Source: an uncultured Geobacter sp.
GTDB lineage: Bacteria; Desulfobacterota; Desulfuromonadia; Geobacterales; Geobacteraceae
DNA: 64,000 bases
Assembly: GCA_937886325.1 (NCBI GenBank)
Contig: CALABV010000166.1
Coordinates: 7,350 to 71,349, forward strand
Direction: 5' to 3'
Shown one piece after another: positions 16,691 to 25,173 of the stretch. Below the pieces are notes generated by a model. It saw only the letters and a program-made list of their open reading frames with translations. It ran no database searches and had not been told where the DNA came from. Position numbers and translations under genes: made by a program. Numbering within the stretch: the stretch's first letter is position 1; each line of letters starts with the position of its first letter.

Positions 16691-16729
16691 AAAAAGACCA
16701 GCCTTCCTCAAGGGAAGGTTGGTCTTTTT
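16691..16729. terminator. Bidirectional rho-independent terminator
   Basis: AAAAAGACCA-G-CCTTCC (16691-16707) pairs with GGAAGG-T-TGGTCTTTTT (16713-16729) around a 5-base loop. A-tract and T-tract flank the stem on the two sides, so it should stop transcription from either direction. It closes the OmpA-family transcript. Confidence 0.85.
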
Positions 16730-17062
16730 CGTTTATAGATAGAGATATCAGCCAATCCAACCTATCGGCATTTTCCCGCATACAACCCGTCCGAAACAGA
16801 CTCCTTCCACTTCAGTCTCACCTTGTCTCAGAGCGCTACTCCTACCCGAGAAAGTAACCTGAAATCGGCAGTTGGTGTCATCCGGAGTGAACGACTTTGG
16901 CCGGATCCGTTGCTGCTCTTGGCGAAATGAAGCGTAGACAGGCGAAGGTTTATTAACGCGCAGGGTGAGCTCAGCTGCTGTAGCGAAAGGAACCTGGAGC
17001 AGCACAGCAGAAGGGTATCCGGGGTGAACGAAGAATGACTCGAGGATTGAAGCTCAAAACGA
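16730..17062. other. Intergenic stretch without a supported gene
   Basis: This stretch of about 330 bases lies between two hairpin terminators of convergent genes. A minus-strand open frame of 85 codons (17005-16748) crosses it but starts with CTG, has no ribosome site and no recognised family, so it is not called. I see no other structure. Confidence 0.4.
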
Positions 17063-17102
17063 GATAAAGGCGAGTGGTAGAACCTACCGACTCGCCTTTA
17101 TC
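17063..17102. terminator. Long hairpin terminator behind rplI
   Basis: GATAAAGGCGAGT (17063-17075) pairs perfectly with ACTCGCCTTTATC (17090-17102); the inner GGTAG/CTACC extends the stem, with one bulged base and a 3-base loop. It lies 28 bases past the rplI stop on the minus strand and is the likely end of the ispE-to-rplI transcription unit. Confidence 0.7.
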
Positions 17103-17129
17103 ACTGCTCTCAAACAACTACCTATTGGT

Positions 17130-17576
17130 TTATTCAGCCTTGGTAATAATGACCTTTAAGGAAGCGGTCACCTCAGGATGGATCTTAACAGGAACGTCAT
17201 ATTCGCCCAGATGTTTTATAGGCTCGGCGAGAAGGATTTTTTTTCTGTCAATCTCAATCCCTCGCTGCTTCAGCACTTCCGCCAACTCCATATTCGTCAC
17301 GGAGCCGAATAATTTATCGCCCTCGCCGGCATTATGCACAAGAGAAAGTGCGGAACTCTCAATTTTCTCGGCGAAATTTTTCGCTTGCTCAAGAACCTTG
17401 TTCTTTTTGTATTCCATCTGGCGCTTCGCATGTTCGAGAGCCTTGGCATTCCGGGTCGTTGCTTCCAGAGCAAATCCCTTTGGAATAAGGTAATTTCTGG
17501 CGTAGCCCGGCGCAACCTTGACAATGTCGCCAATATGTCCCAAGGTTTCAATATTTTCCTTTAGTATTACTTTCAT
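17130..17576 (-). CDS. rplI: 50S ribosomal protein L9
   Basis: L9 binds 23S rRNA near the L1 stalk and reaches towards the neighbouring ribosome, supporting fidelity. The 148-residue protein has the N-terminal RNA-binding domain ('MKVILKENIETLGHIGDIV'; signature 'GYARNYLIPKGFALEAT'), the long connecting helix, and the C-terminal domain ('KLFGSVTNMELAEVLKQRG', 'IKHLGEYDVPVKIHPEV'). GGGAG lies upstream of the ATG. It closes the rpsF-rpsR-rplI unit, 84 bases after rpsR; the DUF2232/YybS-type gene often found between rpsR and rplI is absent. Confidence 0.97.
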   Translation of the reverse strand: MKVILKENIETLGHIGDIVKVAPGYARNYLIPKGFALEATTRNAKALEHAKRQMEYKKNKVLEQAKNFAEKIESSALSLVHNAGEGDKLFGSVTNMELAEVLKQRGIEIDRKKILLAEPIKHLGEYDVPVKIHPEVTASLKVIITKAE

Positions 17577-17660
17577 TTTTTTCTCCCAGCCTGAATATGA
17601 CAGGTTTTCCTAGTTTCGGTTCCGATATATCGCCCCGCATACGTTATGACATCAGAATGA

Positions 17661-17936
17661 TCAGGGCATGACATGCCCGGAAGCGATTGGCAACAGAGCA
17701 ATATTTCGTGCTCTTTTTATTGCCTCGGTAATCTGGCGCTGATGCTTCGCGCAGTTGCCAGAAATCCTTCTCGGGATAATCTTCCCTCTCTCGCTGATGA
17801 AAAAGCGCAAGGTACGAGGATCTTTGTAATCAATCGACATTTGTTTATCGGCGCAAAAACGGCAGACTTTTCTCCGTTGAAAATTTCTCTTTTTTCGCGG
17901 CCCGTTCCCTCTTGATGGTGTTCTTTCTTCACTCAT
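17661..17936 (-). CDS. rpsR: 30S ribosomal protein S18
   Basis: S18 pairs with S6 on the platform of the small subunit. The 91-residue protein starts at ATG 17936 (GGGAGGCACACAT before it). Upstream codons in the same frame overlap rpsF in another frame and are not S18. The core 'DYKDPRTLRFFISERGKI' and 'RRISGNCAKHQRQITEAIKR' are diagnostic. The 'CRFC' pair and the Cys in 'GNCAKH' show the zinc-binding (C+) form. It follows rpsF by 19 bases. Confidence 0.97.
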   Translation of the reverse strand: MSEERTPSRGNGPRKKRNFQRRKVCRFCADKQMSIDYKDPRTLRFFISERGKIIPRRISGNCAKHQRQITEAIKRARNIALLPIASGHVMP

Positions 17937-17955
17937 ATGTGTGCCTCCCGTTAAA

Positions 17956-18339
17956 TTATTCCGCCGACTCAGTCGCTGCAGTCTCTTCCACAGTCTCTGC
18001 CGAAGCCTCCTCGACAACCGGCTTTTCAGCAGCCGTGGCAGGCGCCTGATTTTCCTTGTCCAACTTAACGCTCTGATATCTGATGACCTTGTCATCAAGG
18101 CGCAGACGTCTTTCAAGTTCAGCAATTAACGCGGAGTCACCTTCGCTGTTCAGGTAAAAATACCGTCCACGCATCTGCTTTTTAATCGGGTAGGCAAGTT
18201 TTCTCGTACCCCAGTCCTCAAGCCGCAGACAGTTTCCCTTCATCCCGGATATGACGCCCATAACTTTTTCCGACAACGCCTTGATATCATCTTCACCAAG
18301 GTCGGGTTGGACGATATAAATCGTCTCATACTTCCTCAT
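17956..18339 (-). CDS. rpsF: 30S ribosomal protein S6
   Basis: S6 forms a dimer with S18 and binds the central domain of 16S rRNA. The 127-residue protein has the ferredoxin-like fold: 'MRKYETIYIVQPDLGEDDI', 'EDWGTRKLAYPIKKQMRGRYFYL', 'ELERRLRLDDKVIRYQSVKLD'. The last 25 residues are a disordered Ala/Glu-rich tail (TAAEKPVVEEASAE...), longer than in most S6 proteins. GAGGAGG precedes the ATG. In other bacteria the S6-S18 complex represses its own operon through the leader; no such structure was identified here. Confidence 0.97.
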   Translation of the reverse strand: MRKYETIYIVQPDLGEDDIKALSEKVMGVISGMKGNCLRLEDWGTRKLAYPIKKQMRGRYFYLNSEGDSALIAELERRLRLDDKVIRYQSVKLDKENQAPATAAEKPVVEEASAETVEETAATESAE

Positions 18340-18492
18340 GTATATTTCCTCCTCGCGGTTTATTGAGCCCCGGACGAGACCGGAGCAAGGAGAACGGCGT
18401 ATCGCCGATCAACACTACGTTCGACAGCAGATCATTCAATTTATCTGGTACTTCCGTTTCCCTATACCGACACAAGAACAGATGAATCGTTC

Positions 18493-19083
18493 TCAGTTTC
18501 TCGGAACCTCCAGAAAATTTCGGTTATTGTACAGGTTCATGGCTTTTTTCTGCCCCTCGGAAAGAAATACGCCGAGCATGTCGACAACTCCATCCAGGAT
18601 GGCCGCAAGCCCATCCATTTCAGTACGCTCAAATGGGTGTAGCACATAGTCAACGACTTCACCGCAATCAGGTCTTCCGACTCCGATTCTGATCCTGGTG
18701 AAATCACCAGTACCCAGTTCAGCGAGGAGAGATCTCAGCCCGTTGTGTCCCCCGTGCCCTCCTCCGACCTTCATTTTCACACGGCCGAAAGGGATGTCGA
18801 TTTCATCATGAAGGACAAGAATATCACTCGGAGACAGTTTGTGAAACCGAACTGCCTCCGCTACGGAGCGACCCGAAAGGTTCATGAACGTCTGCGGTTT
18901 CAGAAGGAGAAGACGGTTATCTTGCCAGAAACCTTCACCGCAAAGCCCGGAGAAACACTTTTTGGCAACGGGAATTGACGACACATGGGAAAGCCTGTCT
19001 AAAACCATGAAACCCGCGTTATGGCGGGTCCATTGGTACCTGTTGCCAGGATTTCCAAGTCCTACGACGAGCTTAAGTCCCAT
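18493..19083 (-). CDS. pth: Peptidyl-tRNA hydrolase
   Basis: Pth releases peptides from peptidyl-tRNA that drops off the ribosome. The 196-residue protein starts 'MGLKLVVGLGNPGNRYQWTR', with Asn and the catalytic His in 'TRHNAGFMVLD'. It carries 'LLKPQTFMNLSGRSV', the catalytic Asp in 'VLHDEIDIPFG', and 'KVGGGHGGHNGLRSL'. The length is usual. It lies 32 bases after rplY and precedes rpsF by 153 bases; the rplY-pth pair is common in bacteria. The ychF gene often found next to pth in related clusters is not here. Confidence 0.96.
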   Translation of the reverse strand: MGLKLVVGLGNPGNRYQWTRHNAGFMVLDRLSHVSSIPVAKKCFSGLCGEGFWQDNRLLLLKPQTFMNLSGRSVAEAVRFHKLSPSDILVLHDEIDIPFGRVKMKVGGGHGGHNGLRSLLAELGTGDFTRIRIGVGRPDCGEVVDYVLHPFERTEMDGLAAILDGVVDMLGVFLSEGQKKAMNLYNNRNFLEVPRN

Positions 19084-19115
19084 GCATCATGTTCCACGGG
19101 AATCCCTGTAGCATA

Positions 19116-19709
19116 TTATTCCGCTTCTTCCGCCACAACTTCCGCCTCTTTTGCCTTGCCAAGAATGTTTACGATGGTAGCTTTGGGTTCTTCGAGAACC
19201 TTAAGCCCGGCAGGCAATTGAAGATCGGATATATGCAGAGATGCTCCTATTCCGAGATTGGCAATATCGACCTCAATGTGTTCCGGGATTTCACCTGGAA
19301 GGCACTCCAACTCAATGGAGTGCATCAGGAAATCCAGCAATCCGCCCTCTTTCACGCCTCGAGCGGTTCCCTGCAGGCTCACCGGAACCTTGACCTTTAC
19401 CTTCTCTTCCATACTTACCCTGTGAAGGTCAACGTGGACAGGGTCTCCCCTGAGGCAATCTCTTGTCAAATCGGCAACAATGACGACGTTCCCGTCCAGA
19501 GAACCGCCCCCTTGCAGAGTCAGCAGATGGTTAAGCCCCCCCTCACCGGAAATTGCGGTACACAGTTCTTTCTTTCCCACTGAAACGGGAACCGGATCAA
19601 TTCCCTTGCCATATACTACCGCCGGTACCAACCCGCTATTCCTCAGCCGTCTGCACACACCCTTACCAACCTTGCCTCTTACTTCTATGGCGAGAATTCT
19701 CTGTTCCAT
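19116..19709 (-). CDS. rplY: 50S ribosomal protein L25, general stress (Ctc) form
   Basis: L25 binds 5S rRNA. The 197-residue protein is the long Ctc/TL5 form with an N-terminal L25 domain ('IRRLRNSGLVPAVVYGKG'-like; here 'RGKVGKGVCRRLRNSG') and a C-terminal beta-rich Ctc domain ('VKVKVPVSLQGTARGVKEG', 'LECLPGEIPEHIEVDI'), ending in an acidic tail. ATG 19709 is preceded by GGAGGATGT. It sits between prs and pth, the common arrangement. Confidence 0.95.
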   Translation of the reverse strand: MEQRILAIEVRGKVGKGVCRRLRNSGLVPAVVYGKGIDPVPVSVGKKELCTAISGEGGLNHLLTLQGGGSLDGNVVIVADLTRDCLRGDPVHVDLHRVSMEEKVKVKVPVSLQGTARGVKEGGLLDFLMHSIELECLPGEIPEHIEVDIANLGIGASLHISDLQLPAGLKVLEEPKATIVNILGKAKEAEVVAEEAE

Positions 19710-19761
19710 ACATCCTCCACACCTGAATTTCAACGTATTCTGTTTATTGGAATGTCATTGA

Positions 19762-20706
19762 TCAAACAAAAAGCGAGCTTACGGATTCATTTGCGTATAT
19801 GCGACGAATGGTCTCCGCCAGCAGTCCGGCAACCGACAGTACTTTTATTTTTCGTGAATGCGCTGCCTTTTCGTTCAAGGGAATAGTATCAGTGATGACC
19901 ATCTCCTGGATAACCGATTCCTCGATCCTCTCGATAGCAGGTCCGGACAGGACCCCATGGGTTGCGCACGCATACACCGTTGTTGCCCCGTGTTCCTTGA
20001 GCGCCTTTGCCGCCTGGGTCAAGGTTCCGGCGGTATCAACCATATCGTCGACAATGATTGCAACCTTATCGCGCACATCCCCGATGAGATTCATAACTTC
20101 GGAAATATTGGGTCCGGAACGGCGTTTGTCGATGATAGCCAGGCTTGAGCTCAGTCTCTTGGCAAAAGCTCTCGCTCGTTCCGTTCCGCCAGCGTCAGGG
20201 GAAACGATAACCGTTGTGTCGTTCACCAGGTTGTTTCTCAGATATTCGAGGATAACCGAAGCTGCGTACAGATTGTCGACAGGGATATCAAAGAAACCCT
20301 GAATCTGCCCGGCGTGGAGATCAACGGTGACTACCCGGTCGGCGCCGGCTGCGGTGAGCAAATCGGCGACCAGTTTCGAGGTAATCGGCGAACGGGGCGC
20401 AACCTTCCTGTCCTGACGGGCATAACCATAGTAGGGAATAACAGCGGTTATCTTTGCGGCTGACGCCCGCTTCAGAGCATCCATCATGATGAGGAGTTCC
20501 ATGAGGTTGTTATTGGTAGGCGAACAGGTGGACTGGACAATAAAAACCTCTCGCCCGCGCACATTTTCCCCTATCTCAACCCGGATTTCCCCATCGGAGA
20601 ATGTTTGCACCTTGGCACGCCCGAGAGGGATTCCAAGTTTCTCGCAGATCTTGACCGCAAGAACCGGATTTGAATTGCCGCAAAAGATACGAATCTTGTC
20701 TTCCAT
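19762..20706 (-). CDS. prs: Ribose-phosphate pyrophosphokinase
   Basis: Prs makes PRPP from ribose 5-phosphate and ATP for purine, pyrimidine, His, Trp and NAD synthesis. The 314-residue protein starts at ATG 20706. It has 'IFCGNSNPVLAVKICEKLGI', the ATP site 'YYGYARQDRK', the catalytic flexible loop region 'DLHAGQIQGFFDIPVDNLYA', and the PRPP-binding motif 'VAIIVDDMVDTAGTL'. The family length is 310-320. It lies between the tRNA-Gln gene and rplY. Confidence 0.97.
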   Translation of the reverse strand: MEDKIRIFCGNSNPVLAVKICEKLGIPLGRAKVQTFSDGEIRVEIGENVRGREVFIVQSTCSPTNNNLMELLIMMDALKRASAAKITAVIPYYGYARQDRKVAPRSPITSKLVADLLTAAGADRVVTVDLHAGQIQGFFDIPVDNLYAASVILEYLRNNLVNDTTVIVSPDAGGTERARAFAKRLSSSLAIIDKRRSGPNISEVMNLIGDVRDKVAIIVDDMVDTAGTLTQAAKALKEHGATTVYACATHGVLSGPAIERIEESVIQEMVITDTIPLNEKAAHSRKIKVLSVAGLLAETIRRIYANESVSSLFV

Positions 20707-20749
20707 CACTGCCTCTATAGTACTTTCGAGCCACAAACGGCCAATAAAA

Positions 20750-20824
20750 TGGCTGGGGCGCCAGGGATCGAACCTGGGAATGCCGGAATCAAAATCCGGT
20801 GCCTTACCGCTTGGCGACGCCCCA
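20750..20824 (-). tRNA. tRNA-Gln (anticodon TTG)
   Basis: A complete cloverleaf of 75 bases including an encoded 3' CCA (20752-20750). The acceptor stem is TGGGGCG / CGCCCCA. The anticodon arm is CCGGA-TTTTGAT-TCCGG with anticodon TTG at 20792-20790, so it reads CAA and CAG. The T arm has the standard GGTTCGATCC. It is embedded between ispE (16 bases upstream) and prs in the same direction and is probably released from that transcript. Confidence 0.97.
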
Positions 20825-20839
20825 ATCTACGGTCATATG

Positions 20840-21682
20840 TCAGATTGTATGGGTTACTGTCGAAAACCACGTTGAAGCACCCGAGATCTCCGCATGGCAC
20901 TTCCGTGCATCGTTTTCCGTTTCAAATACCGCGAATACCGTCGGCCCACTCCCGGACATGAGTACGCCGGCTGCGCCCTTCTCAAGGAGTAATTCCTTTA
21001 TCTCCCGTATAACGGGAAAACGTCCGATCGTGACCGGCTCCAAATCATTCAGGAGTATCAAGCAGATATCAGATACCCTATTGCAAAACTTTGGCAGTGT
21101 ATCGACAACCTTATCCTTTGTCAATTGTAAATTTTGATATACCCATGCGGTCGAAACATGGATATTCGGGTTGACCAGAACCAGCCATGCTTGCGGCAAA
21201 CCCTCAATCTCCGTTAGACGTTCGCCGACTCCTTCCGCCAGAGCCGTTTTCCTGAATATGAAGAAAGGCACATCCGCTCCGAGCTTCAGCCCAATGGACA
21301 TGAGCTCCGAATCAGGAAGACGCAGGCCCAGCAATTCATTCAGTCCCATCAGAACTGTCGCCGCATTACTACTCCCGCCGCCAAGGCCGGCGGCAACGGG
21401 GATATTCTTCGAGATGAAGATATCGACTCCTACTTCGGCATTCGTACGGGAAAAGAGTGCTTCCGCGGCACGCCATGCAATATTTGCCGGACCGCTCGGC
21501 ACGCCATCACGATTGCAGGATACCCTGATACCCGGCGGCGCGGAAAGGGATATCTCGATCTCATCATGGAGTGCGATACGCTGCATCACCATGCGGAGGT
21601 CGTGGTAGTTGTCCGGGCGTCTCCGGATGACATCCAGACGATAGTTGATTTTGGCCGGAGCCGAAAGCTTGACAGCGTTCAT
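20840..21682 (-). CDS. ispE: 4-diphosphocytidyl-2-C-methyl-D-erythritol kinase
   Basis: IspE phosphorylates CDP-methylerythritol in the non-mevalonate (MEP) isoprenoid pathway. The 280-residue GHMP kinase has 'SAPAKINYRLDVIRRRPDNYH', the ATP-binding loop 'PVAAGLGGGSSNAAT' (95-109), and the C-terminal 'VLMSGSGPTVFAVFE'. The usual 'KINL' is 'KINY' here. It starts the ispE-tRNA-prs-rplY-pth-rpsF-rpsR-rplI run. Confidence 0.95.
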   Translation of the reverse strand: MNAVKLSAPAKINYRLDVIRRRPDNYHDLRMVMQRIALHDEIEISLSAPPGIRVSCNRDGVPSGPANIAWRAAEALFSRTNAEVGVDIFISKNIPVAAGLGGGSSNAATVLMGLNELLGLRLPDSELMSIGLKLGADVPFFIFRKTALAEGVGERLTEIEGLPQAWLVLVNPNIHVSTAWVYQNLQLTKDKVVDTLPKFCNRVSDICLILLNDLEPVTIGRFPVIREIKELLLEKGAAGVLMSGSGPTVFAVFETENDARKCHAEISGASTWFSTVTHTI

Positions 21683-21795
21683 TCAGACACCTTGCAGTTC
21701 TTCGTTTTCAATAAGGCGCACCAGAGCATACGAAGCCGGTGCGGAATTGTATCAGCATGATGCCCCTTTCCGGAAGGACGCAACCGTGCCGCGGT

Positions 21796-22671
21796 TCACC
21801 GCCGGGATAGAGCGGCGTGTATGGCCGGAAGGGCGGCCGTGGCGGCCCTTTCTCCCTCAAGGACAGCTTCGTTACGTTTTGAAAAATCCGCGGACCCGAT
21901 GAAACCGACTCTGGGACGTATTACGACATCTGCCCGCTGAAGCTGATTCGCGGAAATCCTCTCATACATGAGGCCGATTGCCTGCAGTATGGTGCTGAGG
22001 GTTCCCTGAGGCTTCGGGGCTTCCCCATCTCCGGAAATATCCACCGCAATCACGACATCGGCCCCTTGACGCCGTGCAGCGTCCACGGCAACGGGACTCA
22101 CCACACCTCCGTCAACATACATCCTTCCGCCGATTACCTGAGGGGCAAAGACACCGGGTATGGAGCAGCTTGCCCGTACCGCGCTGCCAGTATTGCCTGT
22201 TCCGAAAACCATTTCCCGACCGCTTTGGATATCCGTGGCAACTGCATAGAAAGGTATCCGCAGCTTCTCCATCGGCGTGTTGCGCAGCATGCGATTCACA
22301 TACCCTTCCAGGTTTTCGCCTTTGATAAAGCCGTTATCCGGCAGGGTAAAATCGGCAAGCTCACCCTGCTCGATGCCGAGGGCAATCTTGTGCAACTGAA
22401 AGGCATTGAACCCGTAAGCATAGAGACTGCCGACAAAACTTCCGGCACTCGTACCGACAACCATATTGATGGGTATCCGGTTTGCTTCCAGGACTTTCAG
22501 GACCCCCACATGGGCAAACCCTTTCGCGGCGCCCGCACCGAGAACAACGGCGACTTTGACCGGCTTCTCAGGGGGCGGAGAGACCTCTTTCGGCATGCAT
22601 CCCGCCAGAGACACCATGCCGAGAATGAGCAGCGGGACCAGTAACCTCAACCCGACATTCCAGATCCGCAT
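21796..22671 (-). CDS. Patatin-like phospholipase lipoprotein (RssA-like)
   Basis: A 291-residue serine acyl hydrolase starts at ATG 22671, eight bases after GGAGGA; longer in-frame starts to 22839 lack such a site. The N-terminus is a lipoprotein signal with lipobox 'SLAGC' at about residue 25. The patatin fold follows: oxyanion loop 'GAGAAKGFAHVGVL', nucleophile elbow 'GTSAGS', and the catalytic Asp in 'VDGGVVSP'. It is likely to deacylate membrane phospholipids or lysophospholipids from the periplasmic side; the substrate is unknown. It follows hom by 175 bases. Confidence 0.88.
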   Translation of the reverse strand: MRIWNVGLRLLVPLLILGMVSLAGCMPKEVSPPPEKPVKVAVVLGAGAAKGFAHVGVLKVLEANRIPINMVVGTSAGSFVGSLYAYGFNAFQLHKIALGIEQGELADFTLPDNGFIKGENLEGYVNRMLRNTPMEKLRIPFYAVATDIQSGREMVFGTGNTGSAVRASCSIPGVFAPQVIGGRMYVDGGVVSPVAVDAARRQGADVVIAVDISGDGEAPKPQGTLSTILQAIGLMYERISANQLQRADVVIRPRVGFIGSADFSKRNEAVLEGERAATAALPAIHAALSRR

Positions 22672-22845
22672 TCGTGCGATCCTCCAGACAGCTGATTTCG
22701 AGGTGAAAAGGCCACACGGAAGTAAGTTCTTCCGCATGGCCCCTCCATAATCCATTTGATTCTTTTCGATTCCTGACGAACGAGGCCATGTCGGCGGAAA
22801 GCGGTCGACACTCGTCGCGTCATTGCACCGACTCGGCAAACGTTC

Positions 22846-24156
22846 TTACTGGAGAGAGTCCTCGATTCTCACGAGCCTGCTCTTTTCCCTGATGACATCA
22901 AACGAGTCAATCTCTTCCAGTGCCTTCCTGATGTCACTTTCCAGCGCCTCATGGGTCATGATGACGATGGGAACCGTTTCACCGGCCATTCTGGCGCTCT
23001 GGATCATCGATTCGATGCTGATGTTGCACGTGCCGAGAACGCCGGCGATCCGTGCGAGGACACCCGGCTTATCCAGGGCGCTGAAACGAAGATAGTACTT
23101 ACCGACAATCTCGCCCATGGGCTTAATTTCGAGATTTTTCAAGCGGTTGTCCAGGTACCCCAGAGGCGCGCTCCGTCTCCCGATTCCCGCGGTCAGATTA
23201 CGTGCGATGGCCATCACGTCACCGACGATGGCACTGGCTGTGGGGTCCATGCCCGCGCCGCGACCATAGAACATCACCGTATCGACGAAATCTCCGGTAA
23301 GACGGACAGCGTTGAAGACGCCGTCCACATCCGCCATGGGATAGTTTACCGGTATCATGGTCGGGTGAACGCGGGCCTCCACTCGATCGCCGTCCAGTTT
23401 CCCGATCGCGAGCAGCTTGATTTTAAATCCGAACTCCTTGGCGAAATTGATATCTATGGAGCTGATGGCACTGATGCCTTCGGTGTATATCTCATTGAAG
23501 TCGACCCGTGTGCCGAAACAGAGAGACACGAGAATCGCCAGCTTATGGGCCGTATCGATCCCTTCAACGTCGAAAGTCGGGTCCGCCTCCGCATACCCCA
23601 GTTCCTGCGCGGTCTTCAGAACATCCGAAAAATCGGCTCCTTCCTGGGTCATCCTGGTCAGAATATAGTTACAGGTGCCGTTCAATATACCGAGGACGGT
23701 TCCGAAATGATTGGCGGCCATATTCCCCTTGATGGCCGAAAGGACCGGTATCCCTCCGCCTACGGCCGCCTCGTAACGAACCTCAACCCGTTTCCGTGCC
23801 GCTGCGGCGTAAATCTCTTCTCCATGAACCGCAAGAAGGGCCTTGTTTGCGGTAACGATGTGCTTGCCGTTTTCGATTGCCTTGAGAATGAAGTCCTTGG
23901 CGGTTTTGTATCCTCCAATCAGTTCGATAACGACGGAGATTTTGGGATCGGTGAGCACTTCATCGGCATTCCGGGTAAGGACGCCTGGTTCAACGGGAAC
24001 ACCCCGATCGGTAGTGATGTCGAGATCCGCGACCTTTCTGAGACGGAGGCGCACACCCAGCTTCTCTTCGATGAGAGATGCATTTCGCCCCATCAGTTTA
24101 ACGACACCGGCACCAATAGTGCCGAATCCAATCAGGCCAACTCCAATTTCTTTCAT
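22846..24156 (-). CDS. hom: Homoserine dehydrogenase with ACT domain
   Basis: Hom reduces aspartate semialdehyde to homoserine, the branch point for Thr and Met. The 436-residue protein starts at ATG 24156 (GAGGTGAT before it). The N-terminal NAD(P)-binding domain reads 'GVGLIGFGTIGAGVVKL', and the catalytic domain includes 'GILNGTCNYILTRM', 'AELGYAEADPTFDVEGID'-type sequence and 'TAHKLAIL'. The C-terminal ACT domain (about 355-430, 'YYLRFSALDKPGVLARIAGVL') suggests feedback control by threonine. It follows nusB by about 50 bases. Confidence 0.95.
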   Translation of the reverse strand: MKEIGVGLIGFGTIGAGVVKLMGRNASLIEEKLGVRLRLRKVADLDITTDRGVPVEPGVLTRNADEVLTDPKISVVIELIGGYKTAKDFILKAIENGKHIVTANKALLAVHGEEIYAAAARKRVEVRYEAAVGGGIPVLSAIKGNMAANHFGTVLGILNGTCNYILTRMTQEGADFSDVLKTAQELGYAEADPTFDVEGIDTAHKLAILVSLCFGTRVDFNEIYTEGISAISSIDINFAKEFGFKIKLLAIGKLDGDRVEARVHPTMIPVNYPMADVDGVFNAVRLTGDFVDTVMFYGRGAGMDPTASAIVGDVMAIARNLTAGIGRRSAPLGYLDNRLKNLEIKPMGEIVGKYYLRFSALDKPGVLARIAGVLGTCNISIESMIQSARMAGETVPIVIMTHEALESDIRKALEEIDSFDVIREKSRLVRIEDSLQ

Positions 24157-24204
24157 ATCACCTCGCACAAGCGCCGTAGTAGCGGAATCCGCGAAAGCCT
24201 TCGT

Positions 24205-24618
24205 CTATTCCTTGCCGGACAGGCCGCCGGCGACTTCATCAAGAATACCGTTGATAAAGGCCGGCGAATCTTTTGTCCCGAATTTCTTGGCCACTTCAAT
24301 CGCCTCGTTGATGGTTACGTTCTTGGGGATATCGGCACGGAAAAGCAGCTCGAAGATCGCCATGCGCAGGATGCAGAGGTCCACCCTGGACATTCTCTCA
24401 AGGGACCAGTTCTTCGACTTCTCGGAGATAACCCGGTCGATTGGTGTCCGATGCTCCCCAACGCCCCGCACAAGTTCCTCCGCGAAGTCAAGGGATTCAT
24501 ACGGGACCTTGGACCCTTCCGTGGCCTGAGGAACCGAGGGAAACTCTTCAGAGGGATTCACGTCAACGGCGTACAGCATCTGCACTGCCAATTCCCGTCC
24601 CAGTCGTCGCGATCCCAC
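24205..24618 (-). CDS. nusB: Transcription antitermination factor NusB
   Basis: NusB joins NusE (S10) on boxA RNA to prevent early termination in rRNA operons. The 137-residue all-helical protein shows 'RRLGRELAVQMLYAVDVNP', 'LVRGVGEHRTPIDRVIS', 'RVDLCILRMAIFELLF' and 'TINEAIEVAKKFGTKDSPAFINGILDEVA'. It begins with GTG at 24618, one base after the ribH stop, so it is translationally coupled to ribH, the arrangement seen in many proteobacteria. Confidence 0.96.
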   Translation of the reverse strand: MGSRRLGRELAVQMLYAVDVNPSEEFPSVPQATEGSKVPYESLDFAEELVRGVGEHRTPIDRVISEKSKNWSLERMSRVDLCILRMAIFELLFRADIPKNVTINEAIEVAKKFGTKDSPAFINGILDEVAGGLSGKE

Positions 24619-24619
24619 G

Positions 24620-25087
24620 CTACGATAACCTTTTCAGAAGGTTGACGGTTTCAATGGCCGTCATTGCCGCATCAAAGCCCTTGTTGCCGGCCTTGGTGCC
24701 TGCCCGCTCAATGGCCTGTTCGATACTGTCGGTCGTCAACACCCCGAAAATCACGGGAATTCCGCTCTCCAGGGAAACATGGGCAACTCCCTTGGATACT
24801 TCGGCCGCAACATAATCGAAATGGGGGGTGGATCCCCGTATCACCGCCCCGAGACAAATAATCGCATCATATTTTCCGCTTTCCGCCATCTTTTTTGATG
24901 CGAGAGGGATCTCGAACGCTCCGGGAACGCGGGCAACGACAATCTTTCCATCATCAGCGCCGTGACGAAGCAGGGCGTCCAATGCCCCTTCAAGCAGACG
25001 CTCGCTGATGAAACTGTTGAAGCGACTGACAAGGATACCGAACGAGGAACCGCCGGCATCGAGTTTTCCTTCCAGATAGGTTGGCAT
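24620..25087 (-). CDS. ribH: 6,7-dimethyl-8-ribityllumazine synthase
   Basis: RibH condenses the ribityl-aminouracil with dihydroxybutanone phosphate to give lumazine, the penultimate step to riboflavin. The 155-residue protein shows 'ILVSRFNSFISERLLEGAL', 'VARVPGAFEIPLASKKMAE', 'AIICLGAVIRGSTPHFDYVAAE' (with the conserved active-site His), and 'IPVIFGVLTTDSIEQAIER'. It lies between ribBA and nusB. Confidence 0.97.
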   Translation of the reverse strand: MPTYLEGKLDAGGSSFGILVSRFNSFISERLLEGALDALLRHGADDGKIVVARVPGAFEIPLASKKMAESGKYDAIICLGAVIRGSTPHFDYVAAEVSKGVAHVSLESGIPVIFGVLTTDSIEQAIERAGTKAGNKGFDAAMTAIETVNLLKRLS

Positions 25088-25173
25088 ACCGTACTCTCCA
25101 AATCAATACACAGAGTTACAAGGATATCTCCGCATCCTTGCAAGCAGCCGAGGATGCTTCTTATGTGCAAATC

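Noticed and set aside
16748..17005. An 85-codon minus-strand frame between the two convergent terminators
   Set aside because: Starts with CTG, no ribosome binding site, no family recognised; left as intergenic.
22951..24645. A 564-codon plus-strand open frame opposite hom and nusB
   Set aside because: It is the exact antisense of two well-supported genes, shows no recognisable family and is explained by codon bias of the true strand.
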